Source: Antilocapra americana
Taxonomy: Eukaryota; Chordata; Mammalia; Artiodactyla; Antilocapridae
DNA length: 64,000 nt
Direction: 5' to 3'
Assembly: GCA_007570785.1 (NCBI GenBank)
Contig: ML664183.1
Location: 11,862,416 to 11,926,415, forward strand
The notes under the pieces are model-generated. The model saw only the letters and a list, made by a program, of their open reading frames with translations, made no database searches and had not been told where the DNA came from. Shown here one piece after another: positions 20,708-35,700 of this stretch (its first letter is position 1; the number at the start of each line of letters is the position of its first letter). Position numbers and translations under genes: made by a program.

Positions 20708-23700
20708 CTGCAGGAACACAAAACAGAGCCAGAGCCATGGTTTATAGCAGAACGTCAGTGAGTGTCGCTCTAGAAGGACCAGAGAAGCCCCAGGAGCTGG
20801 AATCTGCCATCCTCGTTGCCCTGGGACAGTTTGGCTTTGGAGCTTTGTGTGGAGAGGGCTCCCACCTCAGAGGCCTGACTCTCCTCCCGCACTGAGGATG
20901 CGCTGGAGAAATGGGACAGCTGGCCTCCTAAGAATAAGGCCAAAGTCAATCCATGTTGCAAATAGTGTTGATGTACTGTGTGCGCTGTGCTAAGTCGCTT
21001 CAGTCATGTCCAACTCTTTGAGACCCCAAGGACTGTAGCGCGCCAGGCTCCTCTGTCCATGGAGATTCTCCAGGCAAGAATGCTGGAGTGGGTTGCCAAT
21101 GCCCTTCTCCAAGGGATTTTCCAATCCAGGGATGGAACCCACACCTTTTACATCTCCTGCATTGGCAAGCAGGTTCTTCACCACTAGCCTCACCTGGGAA
21201 AGCCAGAATGGAAGGGTCTGGAAGAGAGATGTGTGAAACAGAAGCACACTACTGTGGTCTGAATGTGTCCCCACCAAGTCCATGTGCTGAAACCTAACCC
21301 CCAAGGCTATGTTATGAGGAGCTGTTGTTAGGAGCTGCCCCAATTTGGTTAAGGGAAGAAGCCCTCATCAAGGGGATTAGTGCCCTTATGAGAGGCCCCC
21401 GAGTGCTCCTTCTGCCCTTCCACCCTGTGAAGGCAGAGAAGTCAGTCTGCAACCCAGAAGAGCTCTCTCATCAGGATCCCACCATGTTGGATCCTGATCT
21501 TGGACTTCCAGCCTCCAGAAATGGAGAAATACATTTGGTAGGGGTTGAGGGGTATTGTTTACAAGCCACCCAGTCTGTGGTATTTTGTTATTTCAGCCCA
21601 AACAGATAAAGATACACATCTCTCCCATTATTTCTTTTTTTTGAAAGTGTGAAGTAATTGATTATATAAAATCAGTATGTGCTCAAAGGTACAAGCTGTT
21701 TGGGAACCATCTCCCAATTATGGCACCACGAGCAGCTATATGGAGACCAGAGGAAACCGCCAGCAGAGAGACAATCCCCTCACATGGGCAAGCAGGCAGC
21801 TTCCTTGTCTGTGAGGGAGATGGGAGTCACTGACAGAACAGCCCTTCCTTCCCCCTTCCACCCACCCACCCCCCAATTCCCATACTGTGCTCTAGAGATG
21901 GGGAAGCTTTAAACTGGCCTTCAGATACATTGTTTGAAACAAGCAGGCATATCCCAAAAAGTGACTAGAAAGTTCTGAAATCAGATTGAGGTGTCCTTAA
22001 AGATTCCTCCTCCCAGTAAGAAAGAGGAACTGGTCAGATCACTGCTAGTGACCTGTGTTGAAAAACTGAAACCATTTCCTGTTTGTACTCCCAGGTGAGA
22101 GATGACAACAGGTAGGATTAATATCTTTGTACATATCTTTGCACACCTAGATGCACATATCAGTGGAATAAGTTCCCAAGAGTGGAACTGTAAGGATCTC
22201 TAATATTTTGTACTAACAATCAGGGTCAGCTTTAGAACAGAGGGATTGCGGGCAAGCAGGCTACTCTGGTGATATGGGTCAAGAGGGCGTTCTGGACTCT
22301 TCTGTCATGAGCCATTGCAGGCACTGCTGTCTAGGTCTTCTGTCCAGTCTGTTCTGTTTAGTTAGAGGGTTTTGCTTCAGTGTCGGTCAGAGGGCTGGTT
22401 ACTGGTTGACAGTGGGCTGCCTTGATGTGGAAATGGTCCATCAACTAAGGCAAGCTGACCAGATTAAAATAAAGCCCTGCATGTCTTTTCACCCCACTGT
22501 CTCATGTAAAACTAGTATTTTTGGAACAGACAAATGTTTAGAACACCTCAGAACCAGAGTATTTGCGCTAGATGGGCCTGTGCAAAGTTGGAGTAGCATC
22601 GCTCAGACTTCACTCTGCCTGTGAGGCCTTCAGCACTACTTTGTTTAAATGTAGATTCTGAATTTGCAAGGACCACACTCTGAATAGCCCAGGCCTACCC
22701 AACCCTTCCTTCTACAGGTGAGGCAACAGGTGCCCCGAGAGAGGATTTAGCCAAAGTGCTTTGAAAACAGGAGCTGTGGAACTATTCATGTCAGGGAGCG
22801 AAAGCCCTGCAGAAGCCGAGTCCCTGAGAGAGGAGGTGGGGCTGCTGTCTAACCGTGTCTTCCAGGCACAGGGTGGTGGGCTGGCCTGACCTCCCCAGAG
22901 GTTCTAAAGAGCCCAGTGCTCAGGTTCAGGCTGCTCTGGGCATACTTCGTGGCCTGCCCTTCCACCTATTTCTAGTTGTCCTCTAAGTATAGCCAGAAAG
23001 CAGGAGGCCTGCCCTCCCGTATCACCTGTTCAGCTTTAGGGGTGCCAGGAGGTGGGGGTTGAGAGCAGAGGCTGGGGGCGGGAGTGGGGGGTAGGCTGGT
23101 GCATAGTCAGCCCAGTGGAGCCCTGGACCTACTGGCCTGACATGCTCTGTTCTGGTCTACGACCTCTGTCCTAGGGAAAAGATCCAACCCTGAATGTCTT
23201 ACCACATTTGTGGTGCTTGCTAACTTTCCTTTGCTTAGTCTGGCCCTGTGTCCTTCTGCTTTTCCTGCAGGAGCAGTGTTCTGGCCACACAAAGAGTGCT
23301 TACATGTCTGGACATTTTAATAGCCAAAAGTCTTATCGTTAGCTCTGCCCTGGCCTTCCTAGGACCATTGCCCTAAGATTCTTGAATCTCAAGAAGTGAA
23401 ACAATTAGAAAGTAATTAGATCCATTCAAATTTGGGGCCAGATTAACTCTAAGATCTGAATGGCTTAAAATATTCTCTTTAGAATGCTTCTAACTAGCTA
23501 AAGGATATGCTGTGCCGTGCTAAGTCGCTTCAGTTGTGTCTGACTCTGTAAAACTCTGTGGACAATAGCCTGCCAGCCCTCTGTCCATGGGATTCTCTAG
23601 GCAAGAACAGTGGAGTGGATTGTGGCGCCCTCCTCAGCTAAAGGATAGCCACTTTAATTGTCTTATGGTTACATGCAGTTGCTTCTGTGCAATAGTTTTG

Positions 23701-26700
23701 GTCTGGGCAACAGACACTGAATGGACAGAACCCCTTCCTTCCCACCATGAATAACAGGAATTGTGATCACCAAGCTTTCTTGAAGGCTCCCTGTGTGCCA
23801 TGCACGGTACTATGTATTTATCTCATAAATTATCACGTTTCATCTTCACAACCACTCTTTGGACTTGTACTATTATTATTATTATCTTCATTTCAGAGAT
23901 GAGGAAACTGAATCTCAAGAAATTTGAGAAGTTTGTTGAAGTTCACTCCACTGATGCTAAATGGCTAAAGCCACCATCTGGGAAAATCCAGCTCAGTTGA
24001 CCTGAAGATGAGTGATATCATTAGTGATATCATAAATGGCTCCACCGGCGCTGCCTTCCTCTTGGCTCTTGCGCTCTGCAGTGGGGCTGTTGCTCAGGAG
24101 AGGTGACCCACCACCTCAGACCCTCACGCTAGAAGTCATGTTGGCACACCCAAGCTGGAAGGTGCTGTGTAGAACCAAAATTAGAATATGTGTTCAGGTG
24201 AAAGCTGGTTAATCCGAGATCTCGGATGATAGACCCGGAAGGGTAGCAGCTGCCCAAGGGCAGGCGGAAGGGCTGCAGGCAAAATGGCATCACTTCTGAG
24301 TAGCCTAAGCGCAGCCTGGTGGGCACACAGGATGATTCCCGCAACAGCCTCACTGCCAGTGCTGTCCACTTTGCTCTGCCAAGTAGGATGGAGTCCTTAG
24401 TATAGTGTCTTTTAGATTTTTTTTTTTGCCAAACCACGTGGCTTGTAGGATCTTAGTCCCCTGACCAGGGACTGAACCCGGGCCCTTGGCAGTGAGAACA
24501 CAGAGTAACCACTGGACCACCAGGGAATTCCCTAGAAGTCTTTTGAGTGAATGATGTAAATGAAAGTTCATATTTAATGAGCACTTCTTATGTGCCAAGC
24601 CTCCGTGCAGATCACTTGGCTTATCTCTTTAAATTCTCCCGATGATTCTGTGACTTATGTACTTTGATGATCCCCATTTTACAGAGGAGGAAACTGAGGC
24701 TCAAAGAGGTTAAGGAGATTGCCCAACAGTACCCAGCTAAGCAGCTGCAGAGCTGGACTTCAAACCTTGGCAGTCTGTCCATGCTTAAGCTAATTCCTTC
24801 CCACCCTCTAATATCTTCAACAGTAGCAGTCCTCTGTCCAGCCTGGAACTCCAAGCTCTAATGCTGGGAACATCCTAGTTCACCTCTCGTTGGCATCCTG
24901 CAGCGCTTTGTTTCAGGTGTTCACGTGGCACTTGCCACGTATTCTCTGGTAGTTGTTGAAACATCATTCTTACCTCTGAGTCCCACAGGCTGCAGTTCCC
25001 TGGGGGCTGGGCAGCCCTGTGGCTTCTGTGGTCCAGGGCTCTGGCAAGGGCCTGACAATGACTATGAGCAGACAGCGAAACAGACTGACTCATGAGCCAA
25101 GTGAATATGTGGTTGGCTCTTTTTTTAGCACCGACTGATGCTACCATTTCCTTCCATCCACAGTTCCCACAGCTTTGAGGGAGCGAGAAGGAAAATGGGC
25201 CCATTATAATCAAATGTGGCTCCTCCCCTGCTCCCTTCCCTACTTTAGATGACAGGACTAACCAACTTTCAGTCAGGGTTTAAAGTGTCTCTGGCATCAC
25301 ACTAAATGCTTGATGGACTTTTAGATCAAATTAAATGCTCGATTAACTTCTGAGGATTACCTTTAATCCTTAAAACAAGACTATGAGGTACGTTCTGTCA
25401 TTCTGGGGACAAAAGAAGAGGCTCTGAGAGGTAGAGTGACTTGCTCACGGCCTCACGGTCAAGGTGGAGAAGCACACCTCAGGGGGAATGCTCTTCACTG
25501 CCTGGGACATCCTGCAGCTTCCAGAACAGAGGACAGAGCTCCCAGGAACGTGGCCCACAGCCGCCCCCATCAGGGTCACTGGCGCTTGATACGATGCACA
25601 TGCATGGGCCCGCCTTCAGACACTGATTCTGTGGGTCCGAGTGGCCTCAGGAGTGCACACTGTTCATTAACTCCCCAGGTGCTTCTCAATCTCTAAAATA
25701 TGAGAACTACGCATCCAGGACAATAGGCTTGGGGTTTTCCCCCCGGTCCCTAGACGAGTCACTTTTAAATGGTCTGCCTGTTGCCTTCGCATTCACTGAG
25801 CATCTGAAGGCCATGAGTGAGCGAAGCTTCTCCCCACACCACGCCACCAGACCAGGGCTGCAGACAGGTGAGTGTGGGGGCGGTCACTCCCACTGACCCA
25901 GCTCCTTGGGTCTCCTCGGGGGTTGCTTGGTCAATCCACACCCTGATCATTAGAAAACAGACTCCATCTTTCCAGAGGGCCCACCTCTTCTTCCATCACA
26001 GCCCAGCAGTCCCCGAAGCTAGGGAATGAGGGCCAGGCATGGGGAAAGGAAGGGCCATGTGCTCACTACCTAACACCTTCACCTTTAGCCAAAAGGGATT
26101 TCCTTTCTCTTCTAAGCCCTGAGCTAGGTAAAGGTTTTCCAGCTTCAAGCCAGACACTCACTCTCTCCTCAACATATGTTTTCTTAAGCCCCTACTCTGT
26201 GGCCAGCACTCTTACAGGGGCTGGAGGCACAGCAAGATGCAAGGGAACTCTGCCCATTCTGCACTTCCACTCTAGGGTTCGGTGCAGCGAGTGTTGGAGG
26301 GAAGGGAGGGGGACCGACAAACCTACACGCTGTCCCACAAATCCTGGGAGCGTCTCATCTTGCCATGGTGATGGTTACTGGGTGACAGTATAAACCAAGC
26401 CCCACCCGTGAGCAAGGTCAGCTTGATCAAAGGCACTGGGGAGTGGCCTGGAGACTATTACCCTGGGAAACTGTTGATTGGAAAAAGCCACTGGAGATGA
26501 AGAGCACGCCTGAGTCAGGAGGAAAGAGGAATCTAGGGAGGCAGAGGGTGGAAAAGGCCATTGCCCTGAGCAGTGGGAGCAGTCCCGGAAAGGAAGAACC
26601 TGGATGAAGCTTACTCTCAACGCTCAGCCAGGGCAAGCCAGCAAGCCAAGGCAGGACCTGAAAGCAGCTGTTCTCAAAAGAGAGTCCAGGGAGCACCAGC

Positions 26701-29700
26701 CCAGAGAAAGCTCTGTGGGGAAAAGGCAGTCTGCAGTCAGATTTAGCAGTGCTGCCTACTCTGTTCTGGAGTTGGAGATTCTCAAAGTTTGTTAGCATAA
26801 TGAAGGCTCTGAAAAGGCCTGCAGCAAAGAAGCCCACTTAACCTTGATTAATCTAGCATTTTCTAAGATCATGGAACCCCTTCTAACATTTAACATCGCA
26901 TGGAGTTCTAGAGAACATTTTAGAACACTTCTCACTGCTTGTGAGGAATAGAGGTCATGGTGATCTGAAACAGACACCCTGGGCTTCCCTGGTGGCTCGC
27001 TGGGGAAGAACCCAGCTGCCAAGGCAGGAGACACACTCCTGACCCAGGAAGATGCCCCCTGCTGCAGAGCAACCAAGCCTGTGTGTTCTCGAGCCTCTGC
27101 TCTGGAACCTGGGAGCCACAACTCCGGAAGCCCTCCCATCCTAGAACTCACAGCCAGAGAAGCCACCCTCATGAGGAGCCTGTGCACCGCAACGGGAGAA
27201 CAGCCCCCACCGTCTGAAACTTGAGAAAAGCCCACACAGCAGTGAAGACCCAGCACAACCAAATTAATTAATTGAAAAAAAAAAAGAGCCACGCCTCTCA
27301 GGCCTGGAGACCGTGCTTGAGCGAGAGGTAAGAGTTAGAAGCAGTGACAGGTGCGAGGTGGGGCTGCTGGGAAAGTTACCTGTCCTGTGGCTCCAAATGA
27401 CATGCTAATTGTGTCTCTATAAATACAGCTAATTAACATTGATGTTCAACTGATTTTACAGAGTTTCACTCTTGACAGAAAAAGCTCGGCAAAAAGGCTG
27501 ATTTGGTGTCTCTCAGTTATGAATATCTTCAGAGGGAGAGAGCGATGCAAGCTAGAAGGCTCTGCCCGGGTTCTCCACCTGGAAGCTCACCTGCTTCCGA
27601 ATTACCCACCAGTGCAAAATGAGGACAAATGTCATAATCCTCCTGGGAAAGGGGCAACAGTCAGTTTTACCAGTGGAGCAGAAAGTAATTTTCTGAAAGT
27701 CTTATATTTGCATGAATGTTGTGATTTTCAAAACCACATTTTACCTCTTTCATATTAAAGTCTAGCAGTCTATTCAAAGCATATCTGTACTCTCATTTTA
27801 TTGTGTTAAACAATGCACTGGGACCCATCTGGCTCCAGAGGAAACTCAGGCCCATCCATCAAGTGACTTTTCTAAGGTCCTGCAGTCATGAAACTTGGAC
27901 TATAATTGGCATCTTATGACTCTTCGTCCTGTGGTTTTCCCACTGCCCCAAAGAAGAAGGTGCTGTTGGCCCTTTCATGGTGATCCAAGCTTGTTTCTTA
28001 CTCATTCACTAAGGGTCTATTGATTCCCTACAATGAATAAGCCAGGCTTTGTTTTAAGCACAGGACTATGGCAATAAACAAAATGAAGTCTCTGCCTTTG
28101 GAGAGCTTGCATTCTAGTGGGCAAGACAGATGACAAGCAAGTAAAACTGCACGTACGAAATATGACATGATTGGAAGTGCTTTGAAAAGAAATCAGGGTG
28201 AGGGACTAGAGAATGAGGGGGATTCTCTGGAGAAGAGTCTCTTGAGCAGAGACCTAAATGAAGTGGGAGAGTGGCCCACACAGAAGCCAGGGGGTAGAGA
28301 TCCAGGAGAGGAAATGGCAGGTGCAAAGGCCCTGAGGCAGAGTGTGTTGGCATATGTGAGGAATAGCCCCAAGGACACAAGGGAGATGGGGGGAGAAGAC
28401 AGGTGAGAGGGGCCGGCAGGGGCCAGATCCCACAGGGCCTTGAGCAGAGAGTTTTAGCTTTTCCTGCGTATGTGAGGGAAGTGATGGGATCTAAATCACA
28501 CCTTTGACTCATTGCTTGGAACACTGTTTCATAACTGTGAGTCGCAACAGACAATCTGATTCATCCAGGAGCCGTCCTGGGATCTGTGATGGGAAGGACG
28601 GAAGGCTGGCTATGGGTTTCTACGCACAGTGTCTGGAGTTGCAGTTACATGTGGATGGATAAGAGGACCCCATCTCCAACTCTGCGGGACTCAAGGATGT
28701 TTCCAGGTGAGCCCTGGCATGAGGGGAAGATGGAGAGGGTGGGAAACCTTTCTGGAAAAGAAGTCATCCTTCTTCAGAAGGCAGCTGAGAAGTGTGAGGC
28801 ACAAGTGAAAAGAGGCAGATCGGAGCCCTCTCAGCCTCTTCGGGGCTCAGGGGTGAGACCGCCCAAGCAGGAGACGTGGATGCCCCTGCCAGCGCCTGCC
28901 CAGCCCTCCTGTAGCCAACCAGCCAGCCCTGCTCCAGCGCCAGATCCTAGTTCCTGCCTTGCCCCAAATCTGGGCCCTGCTGCTCATTCTCTCAAAAATC
29001 TCAGTGGTGCTATAAGAGGCTGAGAGGAGCAGCCTTGCCTAACAATTAACAGCAGCAGGAATTTCTTCATCCCCTGCCCCAGGCAGGTATGACACTCACC
29101 ACAGCTGCACCATGAGTAACTCATATGTATCTCACAAAAATCTTAAACTATTGGACTTTTGATCATTATTTTGCAGATGAGGGAACTGAGGTTCGGAGAA
29201 GGTGAGTAACTTGCTGAGGCCACACAGCAAGGGGCAGAGTCAGGACTGGTTATTAAAACAACACTTTCAGGCCTCCTTCTTTTACATCCTTTTGTCTTTT
29301 ACAGCCCTTTGCTTTTCTCTTTTAACAATTTGCAAAGTGTTTTCACACAAAGCCCCACCGTGGGTTTCACTGTATTGAACAGCAGTGAAAAGGGGGACAC
29401 ATCTTTTCTTTCGTCTCCCCCTTCCTTTTCTTGTGTTAAAGCTCCTTCTAGATTGTGACCTGCTCTTGACCAATCTCTACCCCCACACCGACACTTCACA
29501 CAGCAGATCCTTGACAAACGTCTGGAGAATTAAAGTGTTGGAACTCTGGAACCAGACTGCCTAGGTTTATGTCATGCTACGGCTGCTTGTAAGCTGTGTA
29601 AGCTTTCATAAATTACTTAACTTCTCTGCGCCTATGTTTCCTCATTAGTAATTCTGGTTAGGAGTAGATGAGTTCCTGACACATGTAAACACTACTTGTT

Positions 29701-32700
29701 TAAAAAAAATTTTTTTAATAAATTCATTCTACAGGACTTCCCTGGTGGTCTAGTGGTTAAGAGTCCGCCTGCCAATGCAGGGGACATGAGTTCAATCCCT
29801 GGGCCTGGAAGATCCAACGTGCCATGGAGCAGCTAAGCCCAAGCTCCACAACTATGGAGCCCACATGCCTAGAGCCCTTGCTTTGTAACAAGAGAAGCCG
29901 CCTCCGTGAGAAGGCCACACACCACAACGAACAGTAGCCCCGGCTCACCATAACTAGAGAAAGCTGGAGTGCAGCAACAAAGACCCAGTGCAGCCAAAAA
30001 TAAGTAAATAAACCTTTAAAAAAAACTTCAATCTGCATTTCCCTTTTTTCCCTTGCTTTTTTCTTTTAACATAATGATAGTAACTAAAGCTTACAGAGCA
30101 TTTATACATGCCAGACTCCCACTGTAAGCACCTTATAGACCTCAGTGCCAGGCTTGAATCTGCCTCACACCCTTGAAAAAGCCTCCGGTGGGGCATCACT
30201 TAAATGGGTCACAAGTCACCTGGTGTGGAAGAGCCTAGGGATGAACATGGTGGTCATCTCACACAGAATCCAAGGACTACAAGACTCAGGTGGAGGATGG
30301 CTTGGCTTGAGGTTCTAAACTTCTAAGCAGGTCACAGATCTTTAGCTACAAAGAAAGGGCCATAAAAGTGGCCAGACAGCAAGCAGGACCTAAGGGCCCC
30401 ACTTTAATATGCTTGTTTACCATATGACCCACTATATGCTATAAAACCAAGAGTCAACCACTGTAAACATTGGAGAGGACGCCAAGGTTTTGTATTAAAC
30501 CTTCTAAAGCGAGCGTGAACACAGGCAGCCTCCACCTTTGCCTGGGCCAGCATCTCACATGCAAATATGCTGCCTCAAGGCGTAAGAAAGAAGCAGGCTG
30601 GCAGGTCTTTTTTTTGTTCCTGTACGTAGTCACACTTGGAGGAGGAGATCATTTCCTGTTTCGGTGCACTTATGAAAGGCACAAGCCCTGGAAATGAGGG
30701 GTGGCAATGGACGGAGACAGGAGGGGCTTCTGGTGACGTTCAGCTTCTGGAAGCTGCTTCTGGGAGTGTGGTCGGTTTGTGAGCTGTGTGTGCATGCTTC
30801 CTGTATTTATACTGTACTTCAATAAAAGTTTTTAAAAGTGTACATTCTTTATTGCCACATCACTGTTTGTGATGGGGAAACAATGGACACAACCCAACCC
30901 GAAAGCTCATAAAATTGATTATGTCACATCTGTATGATGGGAGACCATGAAGTCATTGCAAATAATGAGGCAGAGATCCAGAAAAAGATACAGAAAGATG
31001 TCACGATATAGTCCTAACCAAAAGAAGGAAGTTACAAAGTAGAAAGCATTATCTCAAACCTGAAAAAAAATGGTTGAACCATGGAATAGTTGATACTTAA
31101 TAGTTAACCATTTTATATGGTTCAGTATATATATATATATATACACACAAATATATACACACATACATATATATATGTGTATATGTTTATATGTATACAC
31201 ATGTATATACACATATTCACATTGCATATAAGTATGTATATATATAAATGTATAAAATATAACCTGAAAAATATATTCTTTAAACTGCCAACAAAAGGGG
31301 TAGACAAGATTTTTAGTATCTGTATTACATATTTCTATGTCTTTAATTTCTTATACTGAGTTATATTACCTTAGCGATCAGCAAAAGCAATAATTATAAC
31401 AATCACAAAGATAAAACTTTTTTAAAATACCAAACTTTGGTCCCTTAGAGGGATGGATCTGGGGAGTGAGCCAGGATTGGGCTGGTGTGAATTCTAAGGT
31501 AACTTCTGACCTAGAAATGCTAAGGTTCCATCTGAACCTGAGTGAAGTTCAGCCGCTAGGCTTGAAGCAAACGTACCTGTAAAATTTTGGAGTAACTGAT
31601 CACAATAAGCAGTCCTGGTACCAAGAAGTTGAAAATAGCAAATGACACATCCCAGGTGATTTCTCCGCCAATACTGGGCCAAACCAGCGTGCAAATCGGA
31701 ATTTCCTACATACAAAAAGGAAGAGAAGGTCATTTAACATGCGATTCTTCTTTGGCCTTCAGCTCAAACCCAGCTGGGGTTACCTGGCACTGTTACGCTG
31801 CTGTGTTTGATGTCACACAACTGGTACGACAAGAGACCCCAGAATCCCTTCCACTGCCCGCACAAACCCATTTACATGTCATTTGCCTCAAACCCTCAGA
31901 ATCACCATGATTATTATTCTCATTCTCCAGCAGAGGCACATGGGCCTCAGGGTCCAAAGGCTGGGGAGACCTAGGCACGATTCTGAATCATGGCTCCATC
32001 ACATGGATCATGCCCAAAGGCATAATCCCAGATTTAGTGCTCTTTCCACTTCCTTGGACTGAGCTGCAAAGAGCCATTGAGGCTTCTCTTCCAAATTCTT
32101 CATTTTACAGGAGAAAAATCTGATCCCTGAAAGTTTACATAGATTGGAAGAGATGTGCTGCACACAAACATATAAAACCAGGAGTGAGGTTTCCGTATAG
32201 TCACACTGCTGAAGGCAACACGGTCTCCATTAAGGCATTAGGTGTTCGTTTGGGGATGTCCAAATGTCTGAACTGTGTGAAGCTGCATCAAGGCAGCCAT
32301 GGTTTACTCCAGAACAGCGCTGGAGCCCAGACTCGGAACTCTGTCTTCATGTTCCTCTCCTGCAGGGAAGCACCCAACAGGCTTGGAGCGAAGGTGCAGC
32401 TGGAGCCATCAGTTAGAGATGCGAAACCCTTGAGATGGGATGGAAGAGTGTGTAGGTTTGTGACCTCGCTGCTAACACTATGTTGTGTTGAATTTAGATG
32501 TTTGACACTAACTACAAACCCCAAAACCTGTTGGGAACTCACTGGATAGTTACTAAGAGCTGCTACAATAATTTCTGCCCATGAATAAATAGGTTAAAGA
32601 ACAGACTTCTATCTATCTCGCTATCCATCCTCCCAAACACAAATCTCCAGCATCTGCTTGACTAAAGGACAAAACTATTTAGAAAACAAGAGCCCTACAC

Positions 32701-35700
32701 ACTTCCAAACACATAGAACAGACTTTGAAGAACACATTCTCTGTAAAAAGACCACATTATTGATTTTTGGTGGGCAAGGCATCTCAACCACTGTCCAAAA
32801 GCAGTATCATCATCCACAGTATCATTCATTCATTTGACCAATATTTATTGAATGCTATTCCAAGAAAAGGGTTTCCCTGGTGGCTCAGTGGTAAAGAAGC
32901 TGCCTGCAATGCAGGAGACACTGGTCCTTGAGTCAGGAAGATCCCCTTGAAGAAGGAAATGGCAGCCCACTCTAGTGTTCTTGCCTGGGAAATCCCAGAG
33001 ACAGAGGAGGCTGGAGGGCTACAGTCCATGGGGTCACAAAGAGTTAGACATGACTTAGTGACTAAACAAAAACAATGGAGACTAAGCAAAGGCACAGAAT
33101 TTTTATCATTTTCTAACGCAGCAACAGCAACGTGTATCAAAATTGCATGGTTGAACTCCAATTACAATCAAATAATCACCCTTTTTCCTGTTCAGTATTA
33201 ACAGAAAATAGTAACATCTGAAATTCACTGAGCATTTATTCTTGGCCAGGAAACACTTTACACACATTATCTTATTGAATGTTCAATACAGCCTTTTTTG
33301 AAATGCATAGTTATTTTTCCCAACTACACAGAGGAGGGAACTAAGTCTTAGAAACAGTCTCCTAAATTATTAGTCTAAAATGCTAAAGATATAGTCCTTT
33401 TTAATCATCTCCAAAGAGCTGGGTGGTTATAAAGGATATCCAGTGGTCTACCAAGAAAACTCTAAGGCAAGTCAGACAGGGAAGAATGATTTAGTTATAT
33501 TTATGCCCTAAGGTGGGCTTCCCTGGTGGTTCAGATGGTAAAGAATCTGTCTGCCATGCAGGAGACCCAGGTTTGATACCTGGGTGGGGAAGATCCCCTG
33601 GAGAAGGAAACGGCAACTCACTCCAGTATTCTTGCCTGGGAAATCCCACAGACAGAGGAGGCTGGAGGGCTACAGCCCATGGGGTTGCAAAGAGTTGGAC
33701 GTGACTGAGTGACTAGCACTTCATACCTTGAGATGGAGGGTGCAGTTCGGGTGAGAATGTTGCTTCCTTTTCCTATTTGATTCAGATGACTCACAAATGC
33801 CCGGGATATTCTAGAAACTTGTTATTCTATCCTCACCCCACTGTGCACACCTGACGGAAGAAAGTTTATTAGAGCTGTCTACATTTTTGTAGTTGAAAAG
33901 AAAGCTATATCTCCTACGGATCTTCTGATTATTGGCATTGCAGTGACCATGTTTCTTTGGGAACTTCACACAGACTTTGCTTGTACTCAGACCTCCACCC
34001 ACCAGGGACCCCTCACTCCGGGCACATCGGAGGGCAACACGTATCAGCAGATACGGTGAAGTGGCAATCAGGAGAGACAGATTCCATCCCTGAGTGGGAC
34101 TTAGTCTCTAATTCTTATGCTTGTGATGGGAAAATGTACAGAGAAACAGATGACCCCAGAACCATTTCTTAAAACCCCCAAGAGACCCCAAACTCTTTCC
34201 AAAAACCCTCTCCAGAATGTCTGCCCTACTTTCTCCAGGCGTAAAAAGATTTTGTAGAAGAATGTGTAATGATAGAATAAGATGTTCCCTCTAAATTAGG
34301 GGAAAAATATAGATCTTTAAATAATATGCCTGGGTTAGCCTCATGTTGTTGAGGAAAATGTATAGGTGTGAATATACAGGTATCTACGCACACACCCACA
34401 CAAAGAAGCATAGAAAAGACTGGAAATCCAATTAAAAGTAAAAAAGAGAGAGGAAGCTCTGTGCCTGGAGGGGACCCGCCGCCATCTCAGGTCTCTTGGC
34501 CTCTCCAGGGTCCCCTGGAGAGAGCTGACACCCAGGTCCTATAATCCTCATGGGGGACTAACCTTGTACCTCCGGGAGATCCACGCTCCCACCTGGAAAC
34601 ACGTGGGAAACGAAGCCTCCGAAAAAGTGCTGCCTCCTAGCTCCACGTTGGGATTATCCAGAAGGAACCCCTAACGGAGGTAACACCACTCTCCCTTCCA
34701 CACCTCCTCTAGCATCACCCAGTCTGAAGTCGCATCCACCTCCTTCGGAGAAGTAGTACAATATACTTCTTCTACCCTAAACCAGTCTATGAGGGATTGC
34801 AGTAGGACTCCATTTCCTTGGTGTATTCATGAAATAGTTCACTCAGTGAAGACAATGAAGATTATTGACATTGCCACCCTGCTTTTTCTGATGTCCTGTA
34901 CCAGGAAGTTGTGATTTTTAAGTCTTATGATATAATCAGTGAAATTTCACCTCCTGAATTTGGATGGATTCTGGGACATGACCAGTATCAACCTGTAGAT
35001 CTCTAAAATTGAAGATCCCAGCCTGGATTGTGGTGACCTCACCAAAGCAAATAATGCCTGTGAGGTGGTCCTGCAGCAGCCAGTCAATGCTCTCTTTTGG
35101 TGACACTCAGTCTTTGCTGTATAAATTTGAATTCTTATAAATCCATTAAGTTTCCAATAAAGTTTTTCTCTCAAAATAAATAAATAAATAAATAAAAGTA
35201 AAAAAGACCCAAAAAAACCCAAGTACACAGACACTTCATACAGGAATGGTATATGTCAAGTACGTAAACTCCCATGATTCAAAATATTGAGAAATTTTCC
35301 TTCAGACTGTCTTGTACAAATTAGTACCAGGTAAATTTTAATATTTTGCTAATAATGATGCTCAGTGATTGGAAGGTGAAAGATCTGAAGAAATGCTCAG
35401 AAAAGACAGATAAAGGCTTCCCATCACTGAGTGACTCAATGGAAGCACAATGATGCTTCTGTCATTTTCTTGTGCTCATTAAAAAAGGCATGTGGGGGGA
35501 AAAAAAGACTGGAAAGATACACTCCAGAAAATTAACAGTATCTATTTCTAGGTGGGACTCAAGTTATATTTACTCTTTTGACTTATGTGAATTTTCTAAA
35601 TTTTCTATAATATATCTATGTGACTCTTATAAGAGGGAAAACATGGCAGTAAAAGTTTATTTTTAAGAGAAATGATGAACAAGTATGAAACACAAATTAC

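Larger units (their letters stand above)
20708..31576 (-). other. FFAR4: FFAR4 intron 2
   Basis: 10.9 kb between exons 3 and 2. Repeats listed separately occupy perhaps half. Stretches with nothing named: 21.6-23.5, 25.5-26.98, 27.3-27.99, 28.5-29.1 and 30.1-30.77 kb (the run 22.10-22.22 kb resembles an old L1 piece). I saw no convincing extra coding exon. Confidence 0.85.

Noticed and set aside
20297..20738. Acid-rich and His-rich frames over FFAR4 exon 3
   Set aside because: Shadows of the FFAR4 coding frame on other frames and the opposite strand.
31117..31359. Tyr/Ile-rich frames
   Set aside because: They translate the TA-rich microsatellite.
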